Assembly (NCBI GenBank): GCA_900552655.1
Contig: USAE01000006.1
Span: 1 to 47,536, forward strand
DNA from: an uncultured Clostridium sp.
Lineage (GTDB): Bacteria > Bacillota > Clostridia > TANB77 > CAG-508
DNA: 47,536 nt
Direction: 5' to 3'
Part shown: piece by piece, positions 1-8,297 of the stretch
How positions within the stretch are numbered: the first letter of the stretch is position 1
Layout: each line of letters opens with the position of its first letter
The notes under the pieces: generated by a model
What the model saw: only the letters and a program-made list of their open reading frames with translations
Told to the model about the DNA's origin: nothing
Databases searched by the model: none
Made by a program: the position numbers and the translations under genes

Positions 1-1
1 A

Positions 2-199
2 ACTTTATATAATTTATATGATAGAAATAAAGATATTCTAAATATAAAAAATGAAGAGGAATTTAAATTAGTAATAGAAATGCTTTTTGCTATTACTAGA
101 AGGAGAATAGTTGTTTCTTTAAAATATAAAGACTTAGAAAAAGCAAGAAAAATCTATTTAAAGGAAATTGAATTTTTAAAAAAAGGAATTATAAAATAA
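2..199 (+). CDS. C-terminal part of an unrecognised protein (cut by window edge)
   Basis: An open frame runs from the left edge to a TAA at 197-199, giving the last 65 residues of a protein whose start lies outside the window. The visible part is mostly charged helix (Lys, Glu, Arg) ending in a Lys/Ile-rich tail, with no motif I recognise. The stop is 18 bases upstream of the ABC exporter start and no terminator lies between, so it is probably the first gene of that operon. A regulator (TetR or MarR type) is common in this position, but that is only a guess from context. Confidence 0.55.
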   Translation, partial: TLYNLYDRNKDILNIKNEEEFKLVIEMLFAITRRRIVVSLKYKDLEKARKIYLKEIEFLKKGIIK

Positions 200-217
200 A
201 AAGGAGAGAAAAAAGCA

Positions 218-2683
218 ATGTTAAAAGTATTAAAAAACTTAAAAGAATCTGCTATGTCTGTACTAATTATTGTTATATTACTTTGTGTTCAAGCTGCAAC
301 AGACTTAGCACTACCAACATATACTTCTAAAATTGTAAATATTGGTATTCAGCAAGGTGGAATAGAAAATGCTTCACCAGATTATATTGCTAAAAGTCAG
401 TTAGATAATCTATTAAAATTTACAAATGAAGATGAAAAAATATTAAATAATTATGAATTAATTACAACATCTAGTAAAGATTATGAAAAAGATTTAAAAG
501 ATTATCCAGAAATAGAAAAACAGGAAGTATACAAAATAAAAGATATTTCTAAAGAGGAAAGAGAAAGCTTAAATCAAATTATGGCTAAGCCATTACTTGC
601 ATTTTCTGTTTTTTCAGCTCCACAAGAAATAGCTAAACAAGATATGAACCTAATTTTAGAGTTCTCTAATAATAAAGAGGAAGTATTAAATTCATATACG
701 CTATCTGAAGATGGAAATACATATAAATTAAATGATATAAGTAATGCAGAAAAAGGAAAATTAAATATTAATTTAACAAATGGATTACTTATAAAACAAA
801 TGGTAGGAAATGAAGAAATAGCAAATCAAATAAAAAATTCTATGATGGCTAATATGCCAGAAAAGCAAAAATTAGCAATGAAAAATATGTCTTTGGCACA
901 AATAATTACTATGATGCCTAAAGAAGAAAAAATATCATTTATAGGTAAAATTGAGACAGAATTACCAAGTAAAATAGATGAAATGATTACAGAACTACCA
1001 GAGTCTATGCTAGAACAAGCAGCTATACAAGAGGTAAAAACACAATATCAATTTTTGGGTGCAAATACAGATGATATACAAAATGAATATATTTTAATAG
1101 CTGGATTACAAATGCTAGGAATTGCAGCAATCACAATGATTTCAGCAGTAACTATAATGTTATTATCTGCGAGAGTTGCAGCTAAACTTAGCAAGACTTT
1201 AAGAGAGAAAGTATTTAAAAAAGTATTAAGTTTTTCTACAGAAGAATTTAATGGTTTTTCTACAGCGTCTTTAATAACACGTAGTACAAACGATATACAA
1301 CAAATACAAATGTTACTTACAATTTTATTTAGAGTAATTGTATATGCGCCAATAATAGCAATAGGTGGATTTATAAGAGTCCTATTTAATAGTGATGCTT
1401 CTATGGCATGGATAATTGGTTTAGCTGTTGTATGTATTATAATAATCGTATTAACATTAATGATTGTAGCTTTACCAAAATTCAAAATATTACAAAAATT
1501 AGTAGATAAATTAAATTTAGTATCACGTGAAATATTAACAGGAAGCCAAGTAATACGTGCATTTAATACAGAAGAAAAAGAAGAAGAAAGATTTGAAAAA
1601 GCAAATAGAGATTTAATGAAAGCACAAGTTTTTGTTAATAGAGCAATGACTATTATGATGCCGGCATTAATGCTTGTTATGAACTGTATTGCCATACTTA
1701 TAGTTTGGGTTGGTGGTCATAATGTAAATGATGGTTTAATGCAAGTTGGAGATGTAATGGCATTTATACAATATACAATGCAAATAGTAATGGCATTCTT
1801 AATGATATCTATGATATCTATAATGCTACCAAGAGCAATTGTATCTGCAGGACGTATTAATGAAGTATTAGAAAGAGAACCAAAAATAAAGGATAAAGAT
1901 ACAACAAAAGAATTTAAAGAAGACAAAAAAGGTTATGTGGAATTTAGAGATGTTTCATTCCGTTACCCTGATGCAGATACAGAGGTTATTTCTGATATAA
2001 CATTTACAGCAAAGCCAGGAGAAACTACTGCTTTAATAGGAAGCACAGGTAGTGGAAAGTCTACAATAGTAAACTTAATTCCTAGATTTTATGATGTAAC
2101 AGGTGGAGAGCTATTTGTAGATGGAATAAATATTAAAGATGCAAACCAAAAAGAATTAAGAAAAAGAATAGGATTTGTACCACAAAAAGGAGTATTATTT
2201 TCTGGAACAATAGAATCAAACATAAAATATGGAAAAGAAGATATATCTGATGAGGCAATGGTAGAATCTGCACAAATTGCACAAGCAGAAGAATTTATAA
2301 ACAATAAACAAGATAAATACAAAGAACCTATTGCACAAGGTGGAGGGAACGTTTCTGGAGGACAAAAGCAACGTTTATCTATAGCAAGAGCTATTGCAAT
2401 AGATCCAGAAATATTTGTATTTGACGATAGTTTTTCAGCATTAGACTTAAAAACAGATAAAATTTTAAGAGAAGAATTAGCAAAACGTACAAAGGATAAA
2501 ACTGTAATTATAGTTGCACAAAGAATTAGTACAATTATGAATGCAGACCAAATTATAGTATTAGATGAAGGTAAAATTGTAGGAAAAGGAACACATGATG
2601 AACTAATAAAAACATGTGAAACTTATAAACAAATTGCTTTATCACAACTTTCAAAGGAGGAATTAGAAGATGGTAGCAAATAA
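218..2683 (+). CDS. ABC exporter subunit with large extracellular insert; degenerate ATP site
   Basis: An 821-residue half-transporter of the multidrug/lipid exporter type: membrane domain first, ATPase domain at about 575-815. The first membrane helix (about 13-35) and the second (about 292-316) are separated by about 250 residues instead of the usual 20 or so. This extracellular part contains two similar segments (about 65-127 and 146-192). In the ATPase domain the Walker A is GSTGSGKS (about 608) and the signature is VSGGQ (about 713). The residue after the Walker B Asp is Asp (FVFDDS), not the catalytic Glu. That is the pattern of the non-catalytic site in heterodimers such as TM287/288 or BmrCD. 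It overlaps the next gene by 14 bases, its presumed partner. Substrate unknown. Confidence 0.9.
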   Translation: MLKVLKNLKESAMSVLIIVILLCVQAATDLALPTYTSKIVNIGIQQGGIENASPDYIAKSQLDNLLKFTNEDEKILNNYELITTSSKDYEKDLKDYPEIEKQEVYKIKDISKEERESLNQIMAKPLLAFSVFSAPQEIAKQDMNLILEFSNNKEEVLNSYTLSEDGNTYKLNDISNAEKGKLNINLTNGLLIKQMVGNEEIANQIKNSMMANMPEKQKLAMKNMSLAQIITMMPKEEKISFIGKIETELPSKIDEMITELPESMLEQAAIQEVKTQYQFLGANTDDIQNEYILIAGLQMLGIAAITMISAVTIMLLSARVAAKLSKTLREKVFKKVLSFSTEEFNGFSTASLITRSTNDIQQIQMLLTILFRVIVYAPIIAIGGFIRVLFNSDASMAWIIGLAVVCIIIIVLTLMIVALPKFKILQKLVDKLNLVSREILTGSQVIRAFNTEEKEEERFEKANRDLMKAQVFVNRAMTIMMPALMLVMNCIAILIVWVGGHNVNDGLMQVGDVMAFIQYTMQIVMAFLMISMISIMLPRAIVSAGRINEVLEREPKIKDKDTTKEFKEDKKGYVEFRDVSFRYPDADTEVISDITFTAKPGETTALIGSTGSGKSTIVNLIPRFYDVTGGELFVDGINIKDANQKELRKRIGFVPQKGVLFSGTIESNIKYGKEDISDEAMVESAQIAQAEEFINNKQDKYKEPIAQGGGNVSGGQKQRLSIARAIAIDPEIFVFDDSFSALDLKTDKILREELAKRTKDKTVIIVAQRISTIMNADQIIVLDEGKIVGKGTHDELIKTCETYKQIALSQLSKEELEDGSK

Positions 2684-4520
2684 AAATGTTAGACCTCCAA
2701 TGGGAAGAGGTAGTAAAGGAAGAGTAGGAGAAAAGCCAAAAGACTTTAAAGAAACTACTAAAAAACTTTTAAAAAATTATTTAGCAAAATATAAAATACC
2801 AATTGTAATGGTTATTCTATTTGCAATAGGAAGTACTATATTTGCTATTGTGGGACCAAAAATCCTGGGTAATGCTACAACAGAGATATTTAACGGTATT
2901 GTAGATAAAATAGGTGGAGGGTCTGGAATAGATTTTGGAAAAATAGGAAAGATACTTCTTACATTATTAGGACTATATGCGTTAAGTGCAGTATTTTCTT
3001 TGGTACAAGGATTTACAATGACTACAATTACACAAAAAATTACATATAAAATGCGTAATGATTTGGTAGCTAAAATTAACAAATTACCAATGAAATATTT
3101 TGATAAAAGAACACATGGAGAAACATTATCTATAATAACAAACGATATAGATACTTTATCACAAAATTTAAACCAAAGTATTACACAAATTATAACATCT
3201 ATTTGTACAATTATTGGAATTTTAATAATGATGTTCTCTATAAGCTGGAGTATGACTGTAGTTTCTTTAATAATATTACCAGTAACTGCATTTTTAAGTC
3301 TTGTAATAGTAAAACACTCACAAAAATACTTTAAGGCACAACAAGACTATTTAGGTCATGTAAATGGCCAAGTAGAAGAAATTTATGGTGGTCATACAGT
3401 AGTAAAAGCTTTTAATGGAGAAGAAAAAGCTACAGAAGAATTTATACAAGCAAATAATGTATTATATAGATCAGCATGGAGATCACAATTTCTATCTGGT
3501 TTAATATATCCAGTAACAAACTTTATAGGAAATGTGGGATATGTAGCAGTTGCTATTTTAGGAGGATACTTAACAATACAAGGCAAAATTGCAGTTGGGG
3601 ACATACAAAGTTTTATACAATATAACAAACAATTTGTTCAACCAATTACACAAATTGCTCAAATTTCTGGAACATTGCAAGCTATGATTGCTGCAGCAGA
3701 AAGAGTATTCGAATTTTTAGAAGAACCAGAAGAAATAGAAACAGCTAAGGGTAATATAAATGTAGATAACGTAAAAGGAAATGTTGTTTTTGACCATGTA
3801 AACTTTGGGTATGACCCAGAAAAAACAATTATTAATGATTTCTGTGCTAATATTAAAGATGGACAAAAAATTGCTATAGTAGGACCTACAGGAGCTGGAA
3901 AGACTACAATGGTTAAATTATTAATGAGATTTTACGACACAAATAGTGGTTCTATTCTTATAGATGGTCACAATATAAAAGACTTCGAAAGAGGAAACTT
4001 GAGAAAATTATTTGGTATGGTATTACAAGACACATGGCTGTTTAGTGGTAGTGTAGAAGACAATATAAAATATGGAAATGAAAATGCAACAGATAGCGAA
4101 GTAATAGAAGCAGCCAAAGCAGCACATGTACATCACTTTATAAAAACATTACCAAATGGATATAAATCAGATTTAAATGAGGAAACAAGTAATGTATCTG
4201 CGGGGCAAAAACAATTATTAACTATAGCAAGAGTTATTTTAGCAGATCCTAAAATATTAATTTTAGATGAAGCAACAAGTTCTATAGATACAAGGACAGA
4301 ACAACAAATTCAATTTGCAATGGATAACCTAATGAAAGGTAGAACAAGTTTTATTATTGCACATAGGCTATCTACAATAAAGAATGCAGATTTAATATTA
4401 GTAATGAACCATGGTGATATTGTAGAGCAAGGAACACATGAAGAATTACTAGAAAAAGATGGATTTTATGCAGGATTATACAACTCTCAATTTGAGGAAT
4501 GTAATGATGAAATAGAATAA
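2670..4520 (+). CDS. ABC exporter subunit, catalytic partner
   Basis: A 616-residue exporter half-transporter with six membrane helices (about 40-330) and a C-terminal ATPase. Walker A is GPTGAGKTT, Walker B is LILDEATSS with the normal catalytic Glu, and the signature is the unusual VSAGQ. Its Walker motifs are intact while its signature is altered; the upstream subunit shows the reverse. The two together therefore give one normal and one degenerate ATP site, which supports an obligate heterodimer. The start sits inside the end of the upstream gene with SD AAAGGAGG 11 bases before the ATG, suggesting translational coupling. Likely exports a drug, peptide or lipid; the sequence does not tell which. 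Confidence 0.92.
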   Translation: MVANKNVRPPMGRGSKGRVGEKPKDFKETTKKLLKNYLAKYKIPIVMVILFAIGSTIFAIVGPKILGNATTEIFNGIVDKIGGGSGIDFGKIGKILLTLLGLYALSAVFSLVQGFTMTTITQKITYKMRNDLVAKINKLPMKYFDKRTHGETLSIITNDIDTLSQNLNQSITQIITSICTIIGILIMMFSISWSMTVVSLIILPVTAFLSLVIVKHSQKYFKAQQDYLGHVNGQVEEIYGGHTVVKAFNGEEKATEEFIQANNVLYRSAWRSQFLSGLIYPVTNFIGNVGYVAVAILGGYLTIQGKIAVGDIQSFIQYNKQFVQPITQIAQISGTLQAMIAAAERVFEFLEEPEEIETAKGNINVDNVKGNVVFDHVNFGYDPEKTIINDFCANIKDGQKIAIVGPTGAGKTTMVKLLMRFYDTNSGSILIDGHNIKDFERGNLRKLFGMVLQDTWLFSGSVEDNIKYGNENATDSEVIEAAKAAHVHHFIKTLPNGYKSDLNEETSNVSAGQKQLLTIARVILADPKILILDEATSSIDTRTEQQIQFAMDNLMKGRTSFIIAHRLSTIKNADLILVMNHGDIVEQGTHEELLEKDGFYAGLYNSQFEECNDEIE

Positions 4521-4529
4521 TAAAATTAT

Positions 4530-4591
4530 AGCGAACCTTAGATTTTCTTAGGATTTATGTTTTTTAAGAAAATCTTAGCTTCGCTTTTTTG
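4530..4591 (+). terminator. Intrinsic terminator; copy A of a dispersed hairpin repeat
   Basis: Arms at 4530-4550 and 4565-4585 pair over 21 positions with two mismatches and are followed by a T run. It ends the ABC exporter operon. Its sequence, not only its shape, recurs at 26016-26076 and 29809-29857, with AACCTTAGA in the 5' arm and TTAGAAAATC or AAGAAAATC in the 3' arm, so it belongs to a repeat family. Confidence 0.85.
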
Positions 4592-4620
4592 TTGTACAAA
4601 TAAATTTATCGTAGTATAAT
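4592..4620 (+). promoter_or_regulatory. Sigma-A promoter of the two-component system
   Basis: TTGTAC (4592-4597) and TATAAT (4615-4620) with a 17-base spacer, directly after the terminator and 30 bases upstream of the response regulator start. No BceR-type inverted repeat is visible here, unlike at the downstream bceAB-like promoter. Confidence 0.75.
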
Positions 4621-4649
4621 TACTAAAAAAATGTAAAAGGAAGTACAAT

Positions 4650-5321
4650 ATGTCTAAGATATTAATAGTGGAAGATGATAAAAAATTAAGAGAAGAATTA
4701 AAAATATTTATAGAAAAACATGGTTATAATGTAGAAATGTTAGAAAAATTTGACAATACAATTGAAGACAGTTTAAATGTTAAACCAGATTTAATACTAC
4801 TAGATATAAACTTACCATATGTAGACGGAGAATATATTTGTAAAGAAATTCGCAAAGTTTCTAATGTACCTATAATTATTGTAACCAGTAGAGATAATGA
4901 ACTAGATGAATTGCTAAGTATTAATAATGGTGCAGATCAATATGTTACAAAACCTTATAATATACAAATATTACTTGCGAAAATAGAAAGGTTATTAAAA
5001 AGAAGTTATAATAGTAATGTAGGCCAAGATAAAATAAATTGTGGTAATTTTATTTTAAATATTTCGAAGAGTACTATCGAAAAAGAAAATAATTCACTAG
5101 AACTTACAAAAAATGAATTAAAAATATTATACTTTTTAGTTTTAAATAAAGAAAAAATTGTATCTAGAAATGAAATAATGGATTATTTGTGGGATAGTGA
5201 AAGTTTTGTAGATGATAATACTCTTACAGTTAATATTAATCGTTTAAGAACCAAACTAGAAGAAATAGGATTACAAGGCATAATAGAAACTAAAAGAGGA
5301 TTGGGGTATATTTTAAAATGA
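4650..5321 (+). CDS. Response regulator, OmpR/BceR-like
   Basis: A 223-residue regulator with an N-terminal receiver domain and a C-terminal winged-helix DNA-binding domain (about 130-223). The phosphoacceptor is Asp52 (LLDINLP), the acidic pocket is Glu8-Asp9-Asp10, and Lys101 (TKPYN) completes the active site. It is followed by its kinase with an ATGA overlap, so the two are cotranslated. With a BceAB-like transporter 2.2 kb downstream carrying a BceR-like operator, its probable target is that promoter. A VanR-type label is possible from sequence alone; the context favours the Bce type. Confidence 0.92.
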   Translation: MSKILIVEDDKKLREELKIFIEKHGYNVEMLEKFDNTIEDSLNVKPDLILLDINLPYVDGEYICKEIRKVSNVPIIIVTSRDNELDELLSINNGADQYVTKPYNIQILLAKIERLLKRSYNSNVGQDKINCGNFILNISKSTIEKENNSLELTKNELKILYFLVLNKEKIVSRNEIMDYLWDSESFVDDNTLTVNINRLRTKLEEIGLQGIIETKRGLGYILK

Positions 5322-6331
5322 AAAAATTCTTAAAAGATAAAATTGTATATATTATTTTATTAATACTAACAATAATTAGTATAGAGATTTTTTTAATCCC
5401 TTATAATGTACAATTATATATAAAAATATATGTGCCAGTGGCTATTACTTTAGCATTTATTATTGCATTTGCTATAGAATATTATTCAAAGGAAACATAT
5501 TACAAGACAATAAGAAGTAGAATGGAAGATTTGCAAGAAAAATATTTAATAACAGAGCTCTTACCAAAATCTAATTACATAGAAACAAAAATGCTGGAAG
5601 ATATTATTAAAGATATGAGAAAATCTATGTTAGAAAATGTAAATATGTATAAGTACTTACAAGAAGATTACAAAGATTTTATAGAATTATGGATTCACGA
5701 AATAAAGATTCCAATAGCTACTAGTAAAATGATTATAGAAAATAATAAAAATGAAGTTACAGAAAATATAAATGAAGAAATAGATAAAATAGAAAACTAT
5801 ACAGAACAAGCGTTATTCTATGCAAGGAGTAATACTGTAGAAAAAGATTATATAATAAGAAAAATAGAGTTAAAAGATATAGTAAATGCAAGTATTTTAA
5901 AAAACAAAACGCAATTAATTCAAAACAAGATATCTATTAATACAAAAGAATTAGATAGAATAGTGTACACAGATAGTAAATGGTGTATATTCATAATAAG
6001 TCAATTATTGCAAAATGCTATAAAGTATTCAAAAAGTGAAAATAAACAAATAGAAATATATTCTGAAGAAAAAAGAGAAAACACAGTATTACATATAAAG
6101 GATAATGGGATTGGAATAAACAAAAAAGAGTTAACAAGAGTATTTGAAAAAGGTTTCACAGGTGAAAATGGAAGAATTACAGGAAAAAAGTCTACAGGAA
6201 TAGGTTTATACTTGTGCCAAAAATTATGTAAAAAATTATGTATTGGAATAGAAATAAAGTCGGAGAAAAAATTAGGAACAGAAGTACAACTATTCTTTCC
6301 TAAAGGTAGTTTTTTTAACATAAGAGATTAG
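5318..6331 (+). CDS. Intramembrane-sensing histidine kinase, BceS-like
   Basis: A 337-residue kinase with two membrane helices (about 10-28 and 36-54) and almost nothing between them outside the cell, the hallmark of kinases that sense through a partner transporter. The phosphorylated histidine is His127 in LWIHEIKIP. The ATPase part shows an N box, the G1 box DNGIGI and a G2 box STGIGLYLC near the end. The start ATG overlaps the regulator stop. With no sensory domain of its own it probably reports the activity of the BceAB-like transporter downstream, as in bacitracin-type systems. Confidence 0.9.
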   Translation: MKKFLKDKIVYIILLILTIISIEIFLIPYNVQLYIKIYVPVAITLAFIIAFAIEYYSKETYYKTIRSRMEDLQEKYLITELLPKSNYIETKMLEDIIKDMRKSMLENVNMYKYLQEDYKDFIELWIHEIKIPIATSKMIIENNKNEVTENINEEIDKIENYTEQALFYARSNTVEKDYIIRKIELKDIVNASILKNKTQLIQNKISINTKELDRIVYTDSKWCIFIISQLLQNAIKYSKSENKQIEIYSEEKRENTVLHIKDNGIGINKKELTRVFEKGFTGENGRITGKKSTGIGLYLCQKLCKKLCIGIEIKSEKKLGTEVQLFFPKGSFFNIRD

Positions 6332-6360
6332 TTGACATAAGCTTTGGAATGACATATAAT
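6332..6360 (+). promoter_or_regulatory. Near-consensus sigma-A promoter
   Basis: TTGACA (6332-6337) and TATAAT (6355-6360), both perfect consensus, with a 17-base spacer, beginning one base after the kinase stop codon. It drives the first small unknown gene. It is among the strongest-looking promoters in the window, suggesting high or mainly constitutive expression of that gene. Confidence 0.85.
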
Positions 6361-6413
6361 TATTATTGTAACAATAAAACAAAGTAGTTCCAAAAGAATG
6401 GGAGGAATGAAAG

Positions 6414-6791
6414 ATGGAATACTATTTAGAGGATGAACCTATGGTAAAGGAATACCGGGAACAAAGAAAACAGCTGGAAGAAACAATAGACCTGTTTAAT
6501 TCCTACATAAGGAAGGCAACTTATGAGCTAGCCTTAAACGATGGTTCTAAAGAACTTATTAAGGTATTACAAGCAGAGTTGAAAATAACTTTGGAAGATG
6601 AAATGCAAATATATTTACATTTCAAAGAAGAGCCAGAAGAAGTATTTTCTTATGGATTTATGACATGGTGTGAGACCCTAGAAAAAGAGTTAAAGCTTTC
6701 AAAACCAGAGGTACCAGAAAATATGGAAGAAGAAATTGGAAAAATTATACTGAAAATTACTCAGTTATATTTTAATCTTTTCCAAAATTAG
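6414..6791 (+). CDS. Unknown acidic helical protein, 125 residues
   Basis: I do not recognise this protein. It is 125 residues, rich in Glu and Lys, apparently almost all helical, without a signal peptide or membrane segment, so it is probably cytoplasmic. The start ATG has SD GGGAGGA nine bases upstream. It has its own near-consensus promoter and a hairpin terminator (6804-6847), so it is made separately from the genes on both sides. It uses codons such as CGG and CTG that are rare in neighbouring genes, hinting at a different history. It lies between a BceRS-like sensor pair and the matching transporter, but whether it acts in that system is not shown. Confidence 0.7.
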   Translation: MEYYLEDEPMVKEYREQRKQLEETIDLFNSYIRKATYELALNDGSKELIKVLQAELKITLEDEMQIYLHFKEEPEEVFSYGFMTWCETLEKELKLSKPEVPENMEEEIGKIILKITQLYFNLFQN

Positions 6792-6803
6792 TATTCTAAA
6801 CAA

Positions 6804-6847
6804 GAGGGGTAAAGTGCAAATTAAATTGCATTTTGCCCTTCTTTTGT
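6804..6847 (+). terminator. Hairpin terminator overlapping the next promoter
   Basis: Arms 6804-6819 and 6826-6841 form a continuous 16-base-pair RNA helix (counting G-U pairs) around the loop ATTAAA, followed by TTTTGTT. The 3' arm contains the -35 element of the next promoter, so termination and initiation signals are packed into about 50 bases. Confidence 0.7.
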
Positions 6848-6855
6848 TATATAAT
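6826..6855 (+). promoter_or_regulatory. Candidate promoter of the second small gene
   Basis: TTGCAT (6826-6831) and TATAAT (6850-6855) with an 18-base spacer. The -35 lies in the 3' arm of the preceding terminator hairpin. The start codon at 6902 follows at a normal leader distance. Confidence 0.6.
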
Positions 6856-6901
6856 ATAGGAATGAAACAAGTTGTTCCGGCTGAAAAAGAAAGGAGAATA
6901 T

Positions 6902-7279
6902 ATGATTATAAACTTTCAAGAAGAAAAAGAACGGATCCTATTAAAAAAATCCAACTATATTTGCGCTATTGGTATATATGTGGAATTTGCAGAAAAAATA
7001 GAAGATGCATTATTTCGATATAATTTATATGACGATATTGAAGAAGAGGAAGTAAAAGATTTAGTATCTGCTATGTTTAATGCTATTGTTGCAGAATATA
7101 TGGGAGATCAAAATAAACTAGATATAGAAAGAAGCATATTTACAATATGTAATAGAGAATACGTTTTCGATATATTTCTTATAGATGATGAATCTTTTTT
7201 CTTCGAATGTGAACAAGATGTTGAAGATGAAGAAATAATAATGCTATTATATTATGCATGCCAAAATTTGAAAGAATAA
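6902..7279 (+). CDS. Unknown acidic protein, 125 residues
   Basis: I do not recognise this protein. I start it at ATG 6902, preceded by SD AAAGGAGA, rather than at an earlier in-frame ATG at 6872 that lacks a good SD. This gives 125 residues, the same length as the preceding unknown protein though I see no similarity between them. It is strongly acidic (an Asp/Glu run at about 45-52, many acidic residues in the last third), has several aromatic residues, and has no membrane segment or signal. It has its own promoter and is followed by a hairpin at 7304-7328. Its position between BceRS-like and BceAB-like genes suggests, without proof, a link to that module. Confidence 0.7.
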   Translation: MIINFQEEKERILLKKSNYICAIGIYVEFAEKIEDALFRYNLYDDIEEEEVKDLVSAMFNAIVAEYMGDQNKLDIERSIFTICNREYVFDIFLIDDESFFFECEQDVEDEEIIMLLYYACQNLKE

Positions 7280-7303
7280 AAAGATATGCCAATACGAATG
7301 TAA

Positions 7304-7328
7304 AGCCAGTGCAAAATATGCACTGGCT
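7304..7328 (+). terminator. Perfect hairpin without T run
   Basis: AGCCAGTGCA (7304-7313) and TGCACTGGCT (7319-7328) form a perfect 10-base-pair stem with a 5-base loop, 24 bases after the stop of the second small gene. No T run follows on either strand, so it may be an mRNA 3' end or a protein site rather than a classical terminator. Confidence 0.5.
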
Positions 7329-7390
7329 AAAACTTTGTGGTATAACAATGTGTTTTAGGCTTGTTTATAATTATACATATTTATATTAAG

Positions 7391-7428
7391 AAACTGGGAT
7401 TTTAAGGAGCGTCCCCCAATCCAGATTT
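7391..7428 (+). repeat. REP-like palindrome, copy 1
   Basis: First of three copies of a short palindromic repeat: CTGGGATTTTAAGGAGCG, then TCCCCCAATCCAG, with complementary ends. The other copies are at 15849-15882 (same strand) and 20873-20908 (opposite strand). It lies six bases upstream of the BceR-like operator. Confidence 0.7.
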
Positions 7429-7433
7429 TATTT

Positions 7434-7465
7434 AATCTTACAAAACTGTAAGATTAATGTAAGAT
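7434..7465 (+). promoter_or_regulatory. BceR-like operator with a third half-site
   Basis: A perfect inverted repeat, AATCTTACA (7434-7442), spacer AAAC, TGTAAGATT (7447-7455), contains TTACA-N4-TGTAA. From memory this fits the reported BceR-type box TNACA-N4-TGTAA. A third half-site TGTAAGAT at 7458-7465 repeats the right arm exactly 11 bases (one helical turn) downstream. It ends 7 bases upstream of the -35 of the transporter promoter, the usual place for an activator of this family. Confidence 0.75.
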
Positions 7466-7472
7466 AAATAAA

Positions 7473-7500
7473 TTGTACAAAATAAAAAACGATATATAAT
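7473..7500 (+). promoter_or_regulatory. Promoter of the BceAB-like operon
   Basis: TTGTAC (7473-7478) and TATAAT (7495-7500) with a 16-base spacer, just downstream of the BceR-like operator. The transporter ATG at 7530 follows with SD AAAGGAGA. The arrangement suits activation by the response regulator encoded at 4650. Confidence 0.75.
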
Positions 7501-7529
7501 ATAATTAATAAATTTGAAAGGAGATAAAA

Positions 7530-8297
7530 ATGGAAAAAGTCTTAGAGGTAAAAAACATAGAAAAATATTATGGGAATAAATCAAATTTAACCAAAGCAAT
7601 AAACAATATAAGTTTTAATATAGAAAAAGGTGAATTTGTAGGAATAATGGGAGCGAGTGGATCTGGAAAAACTACACTTTTAAATTGTATTGCAACAATA
7701 GATAAAGTAACAGCAGGAAAAATTTTAATAAATAACCAAGATATAACTAAATTAAAAGGAAATAAGTTAAATAAATTTAGGAGAGAAGAACTAGGTTTTA
7801 TCTTTCAAGATTTTAATTTATTAGACACACTAACAGCATACGAAAATATAGCTCTTGCACTTACAATACAAAAAGTAAAGCCAAAAGAAATAGAAACAAG
7901 AGTAAAAGACATTGCAAATAAATTGAATATAACAGATATATTAAATAAATATCCATACCAAATATCAGGAGGTCAAAAACAAAGGGTAGCATCAAGCAGA
8001 GCTATAATAACGAATCCAAAATTAGTATTAGCAGATGAACCCACAGGAGCGCTAGACAGTAAATCCGCAAGACAATTATTAGAAAGTTTTGAAGATTTAA
8101 ACGAAAAGTTAAATACAACAATACTAATGGTAACACATGATTCTTTTACAGCAAGTTATGCCAATAGAATATTATTTATAAAAGATGGAAAAATCTTTAA
8201 TGAACTTATAAAAGGAGAAGATTCTAGAAAAGAGTTTTTCGAAAAAATAATAGAAGTTCAAACTCTATTAGGAGGTGAACTAGGAGATGTTATTTAA
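7530..8297 (+). CDS. BceA-like ABC transporter ATPase
   Basis: A 255-residue ATPase of the MacB/LolD/BceA group: Walker A GASGSGKTT (about 41-49), Q loop in FIFQDFNLLD, signature ISGGQKQR, Walker B LVLADEPTGALD and switch His in VTHD. The GALD form and FQDFNLLD are typical of transporters partnered with FtsX-type permeases. Its last 11 bases overlap the permease gene, including that gene's SD, so the two are coupled. With the permease it probably recognises a cell-wall-active peptide antibiotic or its lipid target and both removes it and signals to the kinase. Confidence 0.93.
   Translation: MEKVLEVKNIEKYYGNKSNLTKAINNISFNIEKGEFVGIMGASGSGKTTLLNCIATIDKVTAGKILINNQDITKLKGNKLNKFRREELGFIFQDFNLLDTLTAYENIALALTIQKVKPKEIETRVKDIANKLNITDILNKYPYQISGGQKQRVASSRAIITNPKLVLADEPTGALDSKSARQLLESFEDLNEKLNTTILMVTHDSFTASYANRILFIKDGKIFNELIKGEDSRKEFFEKIIEVQTLLGGELGDVI

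Noticed and set aside
6814..7023. A 69-codon plus-strand frame overlapping the second small gene
   Set aside because: No SD, it starts inside the terminator hairpin, and its frame conflicts with the better-supported gene at 6902.
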